Shown one piece after another: positions 8,001 to 16,047 of a stretch of 59,951 bases of DNA (position 1 is its first letter; every line of letters begins with the position of its first letter). The DNA is taken from NCBI GenBank assembly GCA_900546515.1, contig URDG01000015.1:1-59951 (forward strand), read 5' to 3'. This DNA is from an uncultured Eubacteriales bacterium. GTDB lineage: Bacteria > Bacillota > Clostridia > Oscillospirales > Oscillospiraceae. The notes beneath the pieces were generated by a model. It was not told where the DNA came from. It did no database searches and was given only the letters and a program-made list of their open reading frames with translations. Both the position numbers and the translations under genes were made by a program.

Positions 8001-8609
8001 TCAGCTGGCTGTGCTGCGCCCGCTTCCGGTGAGCGCATAGCCGACTGACATCAGGCTGTCCTCAAGCCTCAGGGTCTCCAGCTTCACGCCGAAAGGCACG
8101 TTTATTTCGGCGGCGGTCGTGTTGAGTATGGCAATGACGCCCGCCGCGCAGAGAATGTCTGTGTATCGCTGCGCCTCGTCTGCGGGAGTTGCAAGCACGG
8201 CGATCTTTATGTCGAACATGGTCACGGCGTGGTCAAGCTCGCAGGCGTCGGCAGGAGCCGTTGAAAAATATGCTGGCAGCATGAAGCCGTACTGGTTGAA
8301 TATCGGGTGCAGTAAGGTCTTGTACATAGCCGGGTCACTGGCGACGACTACAACGCGCGGGCCGTATGAAAGACCCAGTATTTCACGGATGCTGCTGCGC
8401 AGCTGCGCACATGAATAGCCCTTTTTGGAGCCGAAGCTTCCGAAGAAATTCAGATCAAGTCTCACTCTGACGGCTGAGGTATGCGTCGCGTCGGCGATAG
8501 CCTCGGAGGATATGTATTCTTTTGCGATATTTCCGCTGTCGAGGACGTCAAGGTACTTTTTAAGGCGGCGTACCACCGCTTCGGGGATTTTTCTCTGTTT
8601 CATATTCAT
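8001..8609 (-). CDS. Rex-family redox regulator with degenerate Rossmann motif
   Basis: The 202-residue protein has the Rex winged-helix N terminus (about 1-80: AVVRRLKKYLDVL, then VRVRLDLNFFGSFGSKKGYS) and the Rex C-terminal fold (IAVLATPADEAQRYTDILCAAGVIAILN). Canonical Rex senses NADH/NAD+ through a GxGxxG loop after the first Rossmann strand. Here the corresponding stretch reads RVVVVASDPAM, without the glycines, so NAD(H) binding may be altered or lost. Its start overlaps the stop of the upstream mgtC-like gene by one base (TAATG), so it is coupled to that gene. It faces nfnAB tail to tail. Confidence 0.85.
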   Translation of the reverse strand: MNMKQRKIPEAVVRRLKKYLDVLDSGNIAKEYISSEAIADATHTSAVRVRLDLNFFGSFGSKKGYSCAQLRSSIREILGLSYGPRVVVVASDPAMYKTLLHPIFNQYGFMLPAYFSTAPADACELDHAVTMFDIKIAVLATPADEAQRYTDILCAAGVIAILNTTAAEINVPFGVKLETLRLEDSLMSVGYALTGSGRSTAS

Positions 8610-9298
8610 TAAAGCCGCTCCACGGCGATTATTCCGGGTACGTTGGCAATGTCTGCGATCATGTCCTTGATGCGCAGCTTCCTGTGAATGAGCAGGTCTA
8701 TGTTCACGCAGTTTTTATTTGCAGGATTGCTCTCGGACTTGAGTATTTCAAGCGAGAGTATCTTCAGGTCGACCTCTTTCATATACCGCAGTACGCCGTT
8801 GAGGCTGGCGAGATCCTTGTACTCGACAAGGAGGTTCACCTCGCGCGCGTTGTCCATTATGCGGTATTCAAGCTTGGAGAACAGCAGCTCCACCGCGAGT
8901 ATCAGCAGCGCGGCGATGATACCGCCCTCGTAAAAGCCTGCGCCGAAGCACAGACCGATAGCGGCGCTTGCCCAGAGCCCGGCAGCCGTCGTCAGCCCTT
9001 TGACTCTGCGGCGCTGCGTGACTATTATGGAGCCCGCGCCGATGAAGCCGATGCCGGCGATGACCTGCGCACCGAGACGCGCTATATCGGTGAACTGGCG
9101 GAGAGAGAGGAAAAGGTACTGGCTTGTGAGCGTGGTCATGGCCGCGCCGAGACAGATGAGTATATGCGTCCGGAAACCGGCGGGACGGTGCTTGCGCTCA
9201 CGCTCAAGCCCTATGAGGCCGCCGAATATTACGGCCAGCGCCAGTCTTATCAGCACAGACAGCCCGTTGACGTTTCTTATATATTCCATGAATGACAT
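8609..9298 (-). CDS. MgtC/SapB family membrane protein, second of tandem pair
   Basis: The ATG at 9298 is chosen because GGGAGG lies ten bases upstream; it gives 229 residues. The N-terminal part has about four membrane helices with the family signature GGLIGLERERKHRPAGFRTH and GIGFIGAGSIIV, VKGLTTAAGLWASAAIGL. The C-terminal part (about 145-229) is a soluble ACT-like domain. The family is linked to magnesium and acid stress and, in MgtC, control of ATP synthase; the role here is not established. It lies 17 bp after the paralog and is coupled to rex. Confidence 0.9.
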   Translation of the reverse strand: MSFMEYIRNVNGLSVLIRLALAVIFGGLIGLERERKHRPAGFRTHILICLGAAMTTLTSQYLFLSLRQFTDIARLGAQVIAGIGFIGAGSIIVTQRRRVKGLTTAAGLWASAAIGLCFGAGFYEGGIIAALLILAVELLFSKLEYRIMDNAREVNLLVEYKDLASLNGVLRYMKEVDLKILSLEILKSESNPANKNCVNIDLLIHRKLRIKDMIADIANVPGIIAVERL

Positions 9299-9315
9299 TA
9301 TATCCGTACCTCCCG

Positions 9316-10044
9316 TCATATCTCTTCCACGCCCTTTACACATTTCAGCCCGGCGATCTCGGCGGCGACCTGCGCATGCTCTGTTCCCCGGGGCAGACGG
9401 AGGGCAAATATGGCCCCGTCCGCGTCGAACTGAGCGGTTTTGTCCAGCTCCATCTCGTGCACGGATATTTCCATCCTGCGCAGCAGGTCAAGTATTTCGC
9501 TGACGTCGGTCACGCTGCTGAACTTTACGTATATGTTCAGGTTCCTTGTGTGCGTCATGAAATAATTCTCAATGGCCGGGAAGAACTTGATGCATATGAA
9601 TATAAAGGCAAAGCCGATGAACGCACATTCATAGAAGCCCGCGCCGACCGAAAGTCCCATGCACGCGCAGGTCCACAGCGCCGCCGCAGTCGTCAGACCC
9701 TTTACCTCCTGCCGCCCGGTGACAAGTATCGTGCCCGCGCCGAGAAAGCCAATGCCGTTTATGACCTGCGCGCCGAAGCGCGACACGTCGGTCTTTACGC
9801 CGAGCTCAGCTGATACATCCGCCCATGGGCCGCAGATCATATTGTATTCGTACTGGCTCAGCAGCATGGTCAGCGCCGCGCCGAGACAGACCAGCATGTA
9901 TGTCCTGAAACCGGCGGGGCGGCGCTTGCGCTCCCGGTCGAGCCCTATGAGGCCGCCGAAGCATATTGCGATCAGCAGCCGAAAGATTATGGAGACGAGG
10001 TTCAGTTCGCGCAGATATGCGTTGATTTGCAGAAAAACTGCCAT
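9316..10044 (-). CDS. MgtC/SapB family membrane protein, first of tandem pair
   Basis: The 242-residue paralog of the next gene has the same signature (GGLIGLDRERKRRPAGFRTY, GIGFLGAGTILV, VKGLTTAAALWTCACMGL) and a C-terminal soluble domain ending LKCVKGVEEI. Compared with its neighbour it has an insertion of about ten residues after the second helix (ICGPWADVSAELGVKTD). ATG at 10044 is preceded by AGGA; a GTG three codons earlier is possible. The tandem pair plausibly forms a hetero-oligomer or arose by duplication. Confidence 0.9.
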   Translation of the reverse strand: MAVFLQINAYLRELNLVSIIFRLLIAICFGGLIGLDRERKRRPAGFRTYMLVCLGAALTMLLSQYEYNMICGPWADVSAELGVKTDVSRFGAQVINGIGFLGAGTILVTGRQEVKGLTTAAALWTCACMGLSVGAGFYECAFIGFAFIFICIKFFPAIENYFMTHTRNLNIYVKFSSVTDVSEILDLLRRMEISVHEMELDKTAQFDADGAIFALRLPRGTEHAQVAAEIAGLKCVKGVEEI

Positions 10045-10082
10045 TTTTGTCACATCCTGTAAAAATACGGTGATTTTGGGTA

Positions 10083-10111
10083 TAAAAAGGACAGCAGCCC
10101 CAAAGGGCTGC
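10083..10111 (-). terminator. Terminator after adk
   Basis: On the minus strand GCAGCCC pairs with GGGCTGC (10094-10100 with 10105-10111) and is followed by a T-rich stretch. It separates adk from the mgtC-rex group. Confidence 0.8.
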
Positions 10112-10163
10112 CGCCCCTCATTAATACGACAGGCAGAGACATACTGCCGGTGAGAGATTTATA

Positions 10164-10796
10164 TCAGATACCCAGTGCTTCAAGTATCGCGGCCGTCGTT
10201 TCGTCCGCGGTCGCCCTTGTTTCTACCGGGATGAGCAGACCGCGCGCCGCGTAGAATTCCTTGAGCGGCTCGGTCTCGCTGTGGTAGACGGCGAGACGGG
10301 CTTTCACGGTCTCGGGCTCGTCGTCCTTGCGGATCGTGAGCTGAGCGCCGCAGCTGTCGCATATGCCCTCGACTGCGGGCGGTATGGCGACAACGTGGTA
10401 GCTTGCCCCGCAGGCGGGGCAGACGCGGCGGCCGGACATGCGCTCCATGATGGCCTCGTCAGAGATCTCGATGGAGACGGCGGCGTCAAAGCTGATCCCG
10501 GCAGCCTCGAGAGCCTCGGCCTGAGCAATGGTGCGCGGTACGCCGTCGAGAATATAGCCGTCCTTGCAGTCGTCCTGCGCAAGGCGCTCATTGATGATCC
10601 CGATAATTATATCATCGGAGACGAGCTGCCCCGCATCCATGCATGCTTTCGCACGCAGACCGGTGGGCGTGCCGTTTCTGACGGCAGCGCGGAGGATATT
10701 GCCTGTGGATATTGTGGGAATGTTCAGGCGCTTGCACAGCCGCTCCGCCTGCGTTCCCTTTCCGGCGCCGGGAGCGCCGAGCAGGATAAGTTTCAT
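10164..10796 (-). CDS. adk: Adenylate kinase, zinc-lid type
   Basis: The 210-residue enzyme interconverts ATP+AMP and 2 ADP. The P-loop GAPGAGKG is at residues 7-14, the AMP-binding TISTGNILR near 28-36 and DGVPRT near 84-89. The lid carries four cysteines (C126, C129, C146, C149), which in this family bind structural zinc. ATG at 10796 has AAAGGAG upstream. The gene starts only 10 bp after tctA, as last member of the tct operon, rather than in the usual secY-adk-map setting. That suggests a second copy or a relocated gene; the rest of the genome is needed to tell. Confidence 0.93.
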   Translation of the reverse strand: MKLILLGAPGAGKGTQAERLCKRLNIPTISTGNILRAAVRNGTPTGLRAKACMDAGQLVSDDIIIGIINERLAQDDCKDGYILDGVPRTIAQAEALEAAGISFDAAVSIEISDEAIMERMSGRRVCPACGASYHVVAIPPAVEGICDSCGAQLTIRKDDEPETVKARLAVYHSETEPLKEFYAARGLLIPVETRATADETTAAILEALGI

Positions 10797-10806
10797 ATAT
10801 ACTCCT

Positions 10807-12306
10807 TTAATTTGCCGCGGTTCTCTTCTTTGCCGCCTTCTTCTCGGCAAGTATGGGGTAGACGATAGCAGCAATGCTGATTATGAAGAGGATAACGGTC
10901 ATGGGGCGGGTGACAAAGCTGGAGATACCGCTGACCATGAGCGCCTGACCGAAGTTGAGCTCCATGAGGCGGCCAAGCACGAGACCGAGCACGACGGGAG
11001 AAGCGGGATAGTCATATTTCTTGAACATCCAGCCGATAAGACCGAACACAAGGCAGGTGCCGACGTCAAAGAGAGACTTGCTGATAGAATAGCTGCCGAG
11101 AATGGAGAAAGCGAAAATGAGGGGATAGAGCAGCGTCTTCGGCAGGTCGCCGACGCGGACCCAGATCTTGCTGCCGTAGGTGCCGACGAGCGCCATCAGG
11201 GCGTTTGCCACGAACATGGACGCGAACAGACCGTACACAAGGGCGGGCTGATCGGTGAACAGCTGCGGGCCGGGAGTGAGGTTGTGGATCATCAGCGCGC
11301 TCATCAGAACGGCTGCGGTGGAGCTGCCGGGGATACCGAGCGTGAGCATCGGAACCATTGCGCCGCCGACGGAGCCGGAGTTGGACGCTTCAGCCGCGCA
11401 GACACCTTCAAGTGCGCCGTGACCGAATTCCTCGGGGTGCTTGCTGCAGCGCTTCTCAACGTCATATGCGAGGAAGGAGGCGATCGTTCCGCCTGCGCCG
11501 GGGAATATGCCTATCAGGCAGCCGACGATACCGGAGCGGATGATGGGCCACTTGAGCTTCCAGTAGTAGCTGAGCTTCGGGAGCTTGTACGAGCCTTCCG
11601 TTTTGTGCTCCTGCGCGTTGGGGTCATAGTGCTCAAGGTTGCTGAGCACTTCGCCGAGAGCGAAGAGGCCGATAAGCACCGGGACCATCTTTATGCCGTC
11701 ATAGAGACGGTTGACATTGAAGGTGAAGCGCTTGACGCTGAATGCCGGGTCCATGCCCATGGTGTTGAGCAGCAGACCGAAGATGACGGCTGCCAGAGCC
11801 TTCTTCCAGTTCTTGCCGCCGAGTGTGGCGACGGTCGTCAGACCCATGAAGCACAGGGCAAAGTATTCGGACGGCCAGAACTTCAGCGCGACCTTGGAGA
11901 GAGGCACGGAGAAGAATATCAGGATGAATATGCTTATGATGCCGCCGATGACGGACGCCCACAGGGATATGCCCATTGCCTCACCTGCGCGGCCCTGCTT
12001 GCTCAGCGGGTAGCCGTCGAACGAGGTGACGGTAGCGGACGGGGTGCCGGGGGTGTTTATTGCTATTGCGGTTATGGAGCCGCCGTAGTTTGCGCCGATA
12101 TAGATGCCCATGAGCATGACCATAGCCATGGCCGGGGACATCGTGTAGGTGATGGGGAGAAGCAGTGCGACTGCCATAGACGGGGATATGCCGGGGATAG
12201 CGCCGCCGAGAATACCGACACAGACGCCGAGCAGGATAAGCAGAACGGGAGTTACGCCGGCAATGGTCGAAAAGCCCATGCCCATGTTTCTTATTAATTC
12301 ACTCAT
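10807..12306 (-). CDS. tctA: Tripartite tricarboxylate transporter, large permease TctA
   Basis: The 499-residue protein has about 12 membrane helices and the family motifs GAIPGISPSMAVALLLPITY near residue 33, NYGGSITAIAINTPGTPSA near 74, GIFPGAGGTIASFLAYDVEK and LGIPGSSTAAVLMSAL. TctA is the solute-translocating subunit of a secondary, binding-protein-dependent uptake system for carboxylates such as citrate. The substrate cannot be read from sequence. It follows tctB by 13 bp and precedes adk by 10 bp. Confidence 0.95.
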   Translation of the reverse strand: MSELIRNMGMGFSTIAGVTPVLLILLGVCVGILGGAIPGISPSMAVALLLPITYTMSPAMAMVMLMGIYIGANYGGSITAIAINTPGTPSATVTSFDGYPLSKQGRAGEAMGISLWASVIGGIISIFILIFFSVPLSKVALKFWPSEYFALCFMGLTTVATLGGKNWKKALAAVIFGLLLNTMGMDPAFSVKRFTFNVNRLYDGIKMVPVLIGLFALGEVLSNLEHYDPNAQEHKTEGSYKLPKLSYYWKLKWPIIRSGIVGCLIGIFPGAGGTIASFLAYDVEKRCSKHPEEFGHGALEGVCAAEASNSGSVGGAMVPMLTLGIPGSSTAAVLMSALMIHNLTPGPQLFTDQPALVYGLFASMFVANALMALVGTYGSKIWVRVGDLPKTLLYPLIFAFSILGSYSISKSLFDVGTCLVFGLIGWMFKKYDYPASPVVLGLVLGRLMELNFGQALMVSGISSFVTRPMTVILFIISIAAIVYPILAEKKAAKKRTAAN

Positions 12307-12319
12307 TGCTCGTTCCTCC

Positions 12320-12892
12320 TCAGAAAATCAGGTCGAACAGCATGCCGGACGGCAGACCGATATACAGTACGCGCTGGAATACGAAATACGTGAACGCGAT
12401 CCACGCGAGCGGCGTGATGACGAGCATCTTCCATCTGCGCTCCTTCATCACCCACATCACCGCGAAGATGAATATGGCGCTGCTTATGTAGTAGCCGAGG
12501 AAATTGAACATGACGACGCTGAATATCGAACCGAGAGCCACGCCGAGCGCAAGGCCCCAGCGGCCGAACTTCTCGTCGGATTCGCCTCTGCGGATTATTT
12601 CGACGAATGCCGCAATGGCGATCGGCACCATCAGCGCGCACCACAGGCGCGGCATCGTGCGCGCCGTGAAGCCGGTGGATTCGGACATCTTGCTGACACG
12701 CAGCGAGAAGGTGAGGATATAGTAAAGCAGGGTCATAACGCACATGCCGCTGAGTGTTATCAGCTGGCCGGTGACGCGCCGGGTCTTCGGGTTTGCACGG
12801 AATATGAAGAACAGGATAGCCATGAGCACGACGGCTCCGAGCAGTATCCAGTAATAATCAAGTGATGCAAGCCATTTTGAAAAGGCCTCCAT
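12320..12892 (-). CDS. tctB: Tripartite tricarboxylate transporter, small permease TctB
   Basis: The 190-residue protein with four hydrophobic segments has the usual TctB layout: helix pair (about 14-65), a charged loop, and helix pair (about 100-180). It partners TctA in the membrane. ATG at 12892 has AAGGAG upstream. The gap to tctC (103 bp) contains a strong hairpin. Confidence 0.85.
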   Translation of the reverse strand: MEAFSKWLASLDYYWILLGAVVLMAILFFIFRANPKTRRVTGQLITLSGMCVMTLLYYILTFSLRVSKMSESTGFTARTMPRLWCALMVPIAIAAFVEIIRRGESDEKFGRWGLALGVALGSIFSVVMFNFLGYYISSAIFIFAVMWVMKERRWKMLVITPLAWIAFTYFVFQRVLYIGLPSGMLFDLIF

Positions 12893-12923
12893 AGTAAACT
12901 CTCCTTATTTGGATTTATAATAT

Positions 12924-12960
12924 GCCCGTCCGGCCAGATTCGGGTTTCCACCGGACGGGC
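12924..12960 (-). terminator. Intercistronic hairpin between tctC and tctB
   Basis: GCCCGTCCGG (12924-12933) pairs perfectly with CCGGACGGGC (12951-12960). On the transcribed strand there is no T run after it. It is therefore more likely an RNA stabiliser or partial terminator that keeps the binding protein in excess over the permeases. Confidence 0.7.
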
Positions 12961-12995
12961 AAAAGTCGTTGTGCGCTGTGATATTCGGTTTGTGC

Positions 12996-14042
12996 TTAGC
13001 CTTCGTAATCCTCGTTTATCATACCGACACCCTTGAGAACGGTCTTGCCGGTCTCAAAGTCGGACTTTACTCTTGCGGTGAAATCGTCGGTCATCTCATT
13101 CGTGACGGAGACGAACTGAGGCGCAAAGTATGCCTGCCAGTCGGGATCTTCGGTGACCTTCTGGCACAGATCCTGGAACCACTCGATCATCTCGGGAGGC
13201 GTGCCGTTCTTGACGGCGTAGCCGCGCCACATCGAAATGCCGTCCAGATCGGAGCTGTAGCCGAGCTCGGAGAATGTGGGAACGTCGAAGCCGTCAAGTC
13301 TGCCGTTGTTGGCGACGACGAGCGCCTTGACGTCATACTTCGTGGTGTCGCCGGGGTTGCCGACAGAGGCAGTGCCCTGACCGCCGAGAACCGCGCCGAT
13401 GGCGAGAGGACCGGACTCATAGGGAACGACCTGGATGTCTATGCCGAGTGCATTGCACATCTGGATGGCCGCAATGTGCTTTGCGCCGCCGGCGTTGGGC
13501 TCGCACCAGATCATATTGCCGTTCTTGGCTTCTTCAACCAGAGAGTCGAGAGTGTAGTCGCTGCTGCTGGGGACAAGGATGCAGTACGGGTCGGCCATGA
13601 TGTTGTCGATCCAGGTCAGGCCGTCAATGTACTTGGAAGCGTCCTCCTCCGCTGCGGCGATGCCGTAGATGTAGGTGACGGTGGTCGCGTAGATCAGATA
13701 ACCGTCTGCGGGCTGGGTCATAACGTAGTCTGCCGCGATCATGCCGGATGCACCGGTCATGTTGTCCACGACGAAGGTCGCGTCGGTGTACTTGCTTGCG
13801 ATCTCAACGAACTTGCGGGTCGCAAGGTCCATTGCGCCGCCTGCGGCAACATAGTTGAGGATGGTGATGGGCTGAGTGGGTTCCCATGCTTCGCCTGAGG
13901 TCTCTGCTGCGGGGGTGTCCGCCTTGTCTGCTGCGGTGTCGGCTGCTGTGGGCTTTTCGGCTGCGGGAGCTGCGGAGGAGCCGCAGGCGCACAGAGCGAA
14001 CAGCATTACAAGTGCCAGCGCTAATGCAATGATCTTTTTCAT
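12996..14042 (-). CDS. tctC: Tripartite tricarboxylate transporter, substrate-binding lipoprotein TctC
   Basis: The 348-residue protein has a lipoprotein signal peptide (MKKIIALALALVMLFALCAC, lipid cysteine probably C20), an Ala/Thr/Glu linker (about 23-50) and the Bug/TctC two-lobed domain beginning WEPTQPITILNYVAAGGAMD and containing VVDNMTGASGMIAADYV. It captures the carboxylate outside the cell for TctAB. It lies 54 bp after ppx with no convincing terminator between, so it probably shares that transcript. Confidence 0.92.
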   Translation of the reverse strand: MKKIIALALALVMLFALCACGSSAAPAAEKPTAADTAADKADTPAAETSGEAWEPTQPITILNYVAAGGAMDLATRKFVEIASKYTDATFVVDNMTGASGMIAADYVMTQPADGYLIYATTVTYIYGIAAAEEDASKYIDGLTWIDNIMADPYCILVPSSSDYTLDSLVEEAKNGNMIWCEPNAGGAKHIAAIQMCNALGIDIQVVPYESGPLAIGAVLGGQGTASVGNPGDTTKYDVKALVVANNGRLDGFDVPTFSELGYSSDLDGISMWRGYAVKNGTPPEMIEWFQDLCQKVTEDPDWQAYFAPQFVSVTNEMTDDFTARVKSDFETGKTVLKGVGMINEDYEG

Positions 14043-14096
14043 TGGCTTTTCCTCTCTATTCTGTATTTTGTTTTTATCAGGTCATCCCTGAAACTC

Positions 14097-15011
14097 TTAC
14101 TCCTGGAACAGGTCGAATGCGAGACCGTGACGGAGCCCCCTGTCACTTATGGTCAGCATGTCGACGCCGAGGCGTGAGGTTATGACGTCGAGGATGCATG
14201 CGCCGGCGAGTATGACGTCCGCGCGCTTCGGCTGCAGGCCGGGAAGCTCCTTGCGCTGCTCAATGGTGCGGGTGCTGTAGTCGCCTATCTGCTCGCTGAT
14301 GTCGGCCTTCGTGAGGGTGGAGCCCTGTATCACGTCGGGGTCGTACTTGATCATCTTGTGCTTCACGGCGCCCATGCTGGTGACGGTGCCGCCCATGCCG
14401 ACGAGCTGATCGGGATGGCCCTCAACGCCTGCCGCAGCAAACTCCTTGTCGATCTGCGCGATAGCGGCGCTGACCTGCTCGGGAGTCACGGGGTCGGAGG
14501 TGAGGTAGTTTTCGGTGATGCGCACGGCGCCGAGGTTGACGCTGAAGCGCTTGACGAGCTGAGTGCCGTGGCCGAAAATGAATTCGGTGCTGCCGCCGCC
14601 GGTGTCAAAGACGACCAGATCGCCGCCCTGCAGGGGGAGGCCGGAGAGCACTGCGAGATAGGACAGGCGCGCTTCCTCTTCACCGGGGATTATCTGGACC
14701 TCAAGTCCGCAGGCCGCCTTGACCTTCTCGACGAATTCCGCACTGTTGGATGCGGTGCGCAGCGCCATCGTGCCGACGGCGACTATCTCGTCTGCGCCGA
14801 GCTCCTTGGCCTTTGCACAGAAGTTTGCGACGGATGCGACGTTGCGCTCCATGGCTTCGGGGCAGATCATTCCGGTCTTGTTCAGGTTCTCGCCGAGACG
14901 GGCGATGTCGTTGGTGTCAAGAACGGTGGTAATGGTCTTGTCTGCTGCCAGCTCGCCGACAAAGAACTTTATTGAGTTCGAGCCGATGTCTATTATTGCT
15001 TTTCTGCTCAT
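14097..15011 (-). CDS. ppx: Ppx/GppA-type exopolyphosphatase
   Basis: The 304-residue protein of the actin-like ASKHA fold has the phosphate 1 motif IDIGSNSIKFFV (7-18), the catalytic glutamate region IPGEEEARLSYLA, DTGGGSTEF and GMGGTVTSMGA. It releases phosphate from inorganic polyphosphate or hydrolyses pppGpp. It lacks the C-terminal HD domains of long Ppx/GppA proteins and matches the short class. The upstream neighbour (11 bp away) is a CYTH-like protein often found with it, which favours polyphosphate as substrate. Confidence 0.9.
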   Translation of the reverse strand: MSRKAIIDIGSNSIKFFVGELAADKTITTVLDTNDIARLGENLNKTGMICPEAMERNVASVANFCAKAKELGADEIVAVGTMALRTASNSAEFVEKVKAACGLEVQIIPGEEEARLSYLAVLSGLPLQGGDLVVFDTGGGSTEFIFGHGTQLVKRFSVNLGAVRITENYLTSDPVTPEQVSAAIAQIDKEFAAAGVEGHPDQLVGMGGTVTSMGAVKHKMIKYDPDVIQGSTLTKADISEQIGDYSTRTIEQRKELPGLQPKRADVILAGACILDVITSRLGVDMLTISDRGLRHGLAFDLFQE

Positions 15012-15021
15012 GCGCGGCCCC

Positions 15022-15612
15022 TTACTTTTCCATGCCTACCGCAGCCTTCATTGCGTGCAGGTAGTTGATGTTCTCGTAGCGGTCGAGGCTGAGCTGACGG
15101 ACGGTGTTGATAACGTTCTGGGGATCCTCGTGCTCTACGCAGATCGTGCGGGTCGGCACGCCGTTGAAGGTGACCTCGGCGATCTCGACGATGGCGAGGT
15201 TGATGACGTAGATGGAGCGCTCCTTGTAAACGTCGACTATCTCAAGATCCTCGCACGGGGCGACGACTTCTTCCAGATACTGCTCGTAGGTGTAGCTGTC
15301 GCGCTTGAAGGCGGGAACCTCTACCTTGAAGAAATCACGGAACAGGGTCTCGATGCTTTCCTTGCTCATCGGGAAGGTCTCCTTGAGGACCGGGCACCAC
15401 TGCTCGAGCTTGTCGCCGTTGACCTGTTTGAGGCGCTTGATGTCCATCAGGTCGTCGCGGATCTTGCAGTTGTCGTTGCTGTTCTTGGAAAGTATATATT
15501 TCTCGGAGCTGCGCTTGAAGTTGCCGAGCTTGTGGTTCTGGATCTTCTCCTCAGAGACACCGAATTTGCTGCCGAAGGTACGCCACTCCCAGCGAGGTAT
15601 GATCTTATCCAT
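15022..15612 (-). CDS. CYTH-like, polyphosphate-associated protein
   Basis: This 196-residue soluble protein begins MDKIIPRWEWRTFG and has charged strands SSEKYILSKN, CKIRDDLMDIKRLKQV and LEQWCPVLKETFPM. From memory these resemble the domain fused to, or encoded beside, Ppx in other bacteria and often labelled exopolyphosphatase. The alternating acidic and basic strand residues fit a triphosphate tunnel (CYTH) fold. A polyphosphate or triphosphate ligand is inferred, not shown. It is the first gene of the operon CYTH-ppx-tctCBA-adk, with AAAAGGAG upstream of ATG at 15612. Confidence 0.6.
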   Translation of the reverse strand: MDKIIPRWEWRTFGSKFGVSEEKIQNHKLGNFKRSSEKYILSKNSNDNCKIRDDLMDIKRLKQVNGDKLEQWCPVLKETFPMSKESIETLFRDFFKVEVPAFKRDSYTYEQYLEEVVAPCEDLEIVDVYKERSIYVINLAIVEIAEVTFNGVPTRTICVEHEDPQNVINTVRQLSLDRYENINYLHAMKAAVGMEK

Positions 15613-15819
15613 TTTGTTTACTCCTTTTCGTTTTTGAATTTGATTTATCTAAAAAGGCGAGCCGGCTTAGGCCTTTTTATTCAAACAAAAAACCGGGTGG
15701 AGCACATGCCCACCCGGTTTAAAAATACATATGGAATTGTATAAAAAGCAGAATGTTGGCGTGATATGCTCACAGTTTCAATATTCTGCATTGTCAAGGT
15801 CCATTTGTTCTGTGACTTT
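15613..15819 (-). promoter_or_regulatory. Structured leader with two terminator-like hairpins upstream of the CYTH-ppx operon
   Basis: Transcription from the promoter at 15820-15849 crosses about 200 nt before the first gene. In order the leader holds a 7-bp stem GCAGAAT/ATTCTGC (15783-15789 with 15748-15754) enclosing a small GTGA/TCAC hairpin, then a perfect intrinsic terminator (15685-15721), then a second hairpin AAAAAGGC/GCCTTTTT (15651-15678) next to the ribosome site. A folded domain followed by a terminator before the start codon is the layout of an attenuator or riboswitch. I recognise no known class. Confidence 0.6.
15685..15721 (-). terminator. Terminator inside the CYTH-ppx leader
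   Basis: AAACCGGGTGG pairs with CCACCCGGTTT (15710-15720 with 15690-15700), followed on the minus strand by six T. It lies 75 nt before the start codon. Confidence 0.9.
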
Positions 15820-15849
15820 ATTCTAGTACATGTGTTATAGAAATGTCAA
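15820..15849 (-). promoter_or_regulatory. Promoter of the CYTH-ppx-tct-adk operon
   Basis: TTGACA (15849-15844) and TAGAAT (15825-15820) on the minus strand are 18 bp apart. The stretch from 15850 to 16047 beyond it is AT-rich and shows no gene. Confidence 0.8.
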
Positions 15850-16047
15850 TACTCTTTTTTCAATTTGGCATTATACCATAAGCCGTTTTCTTTTTGCGGA
15901 AAACGGGAATTGTTTGGCGTAAAATGTCAACACAACGCGAACTATATCGAGCTTATTTGACACAAAATAATGCACAAATTTTACAATGTTAAACAAAATA
16001 CACATATTAAGAAACATTTATTGACTGCTTCTTAACACCGCGTTACC

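Noticed and set aside
10564..12297. 577-codon plus-strand frame across tctA
   Set aside because: It is antisense to tctA, whose transporter motifs are unmistakable. The charged Asp/Glu/His-rich translation is a typical shadow.
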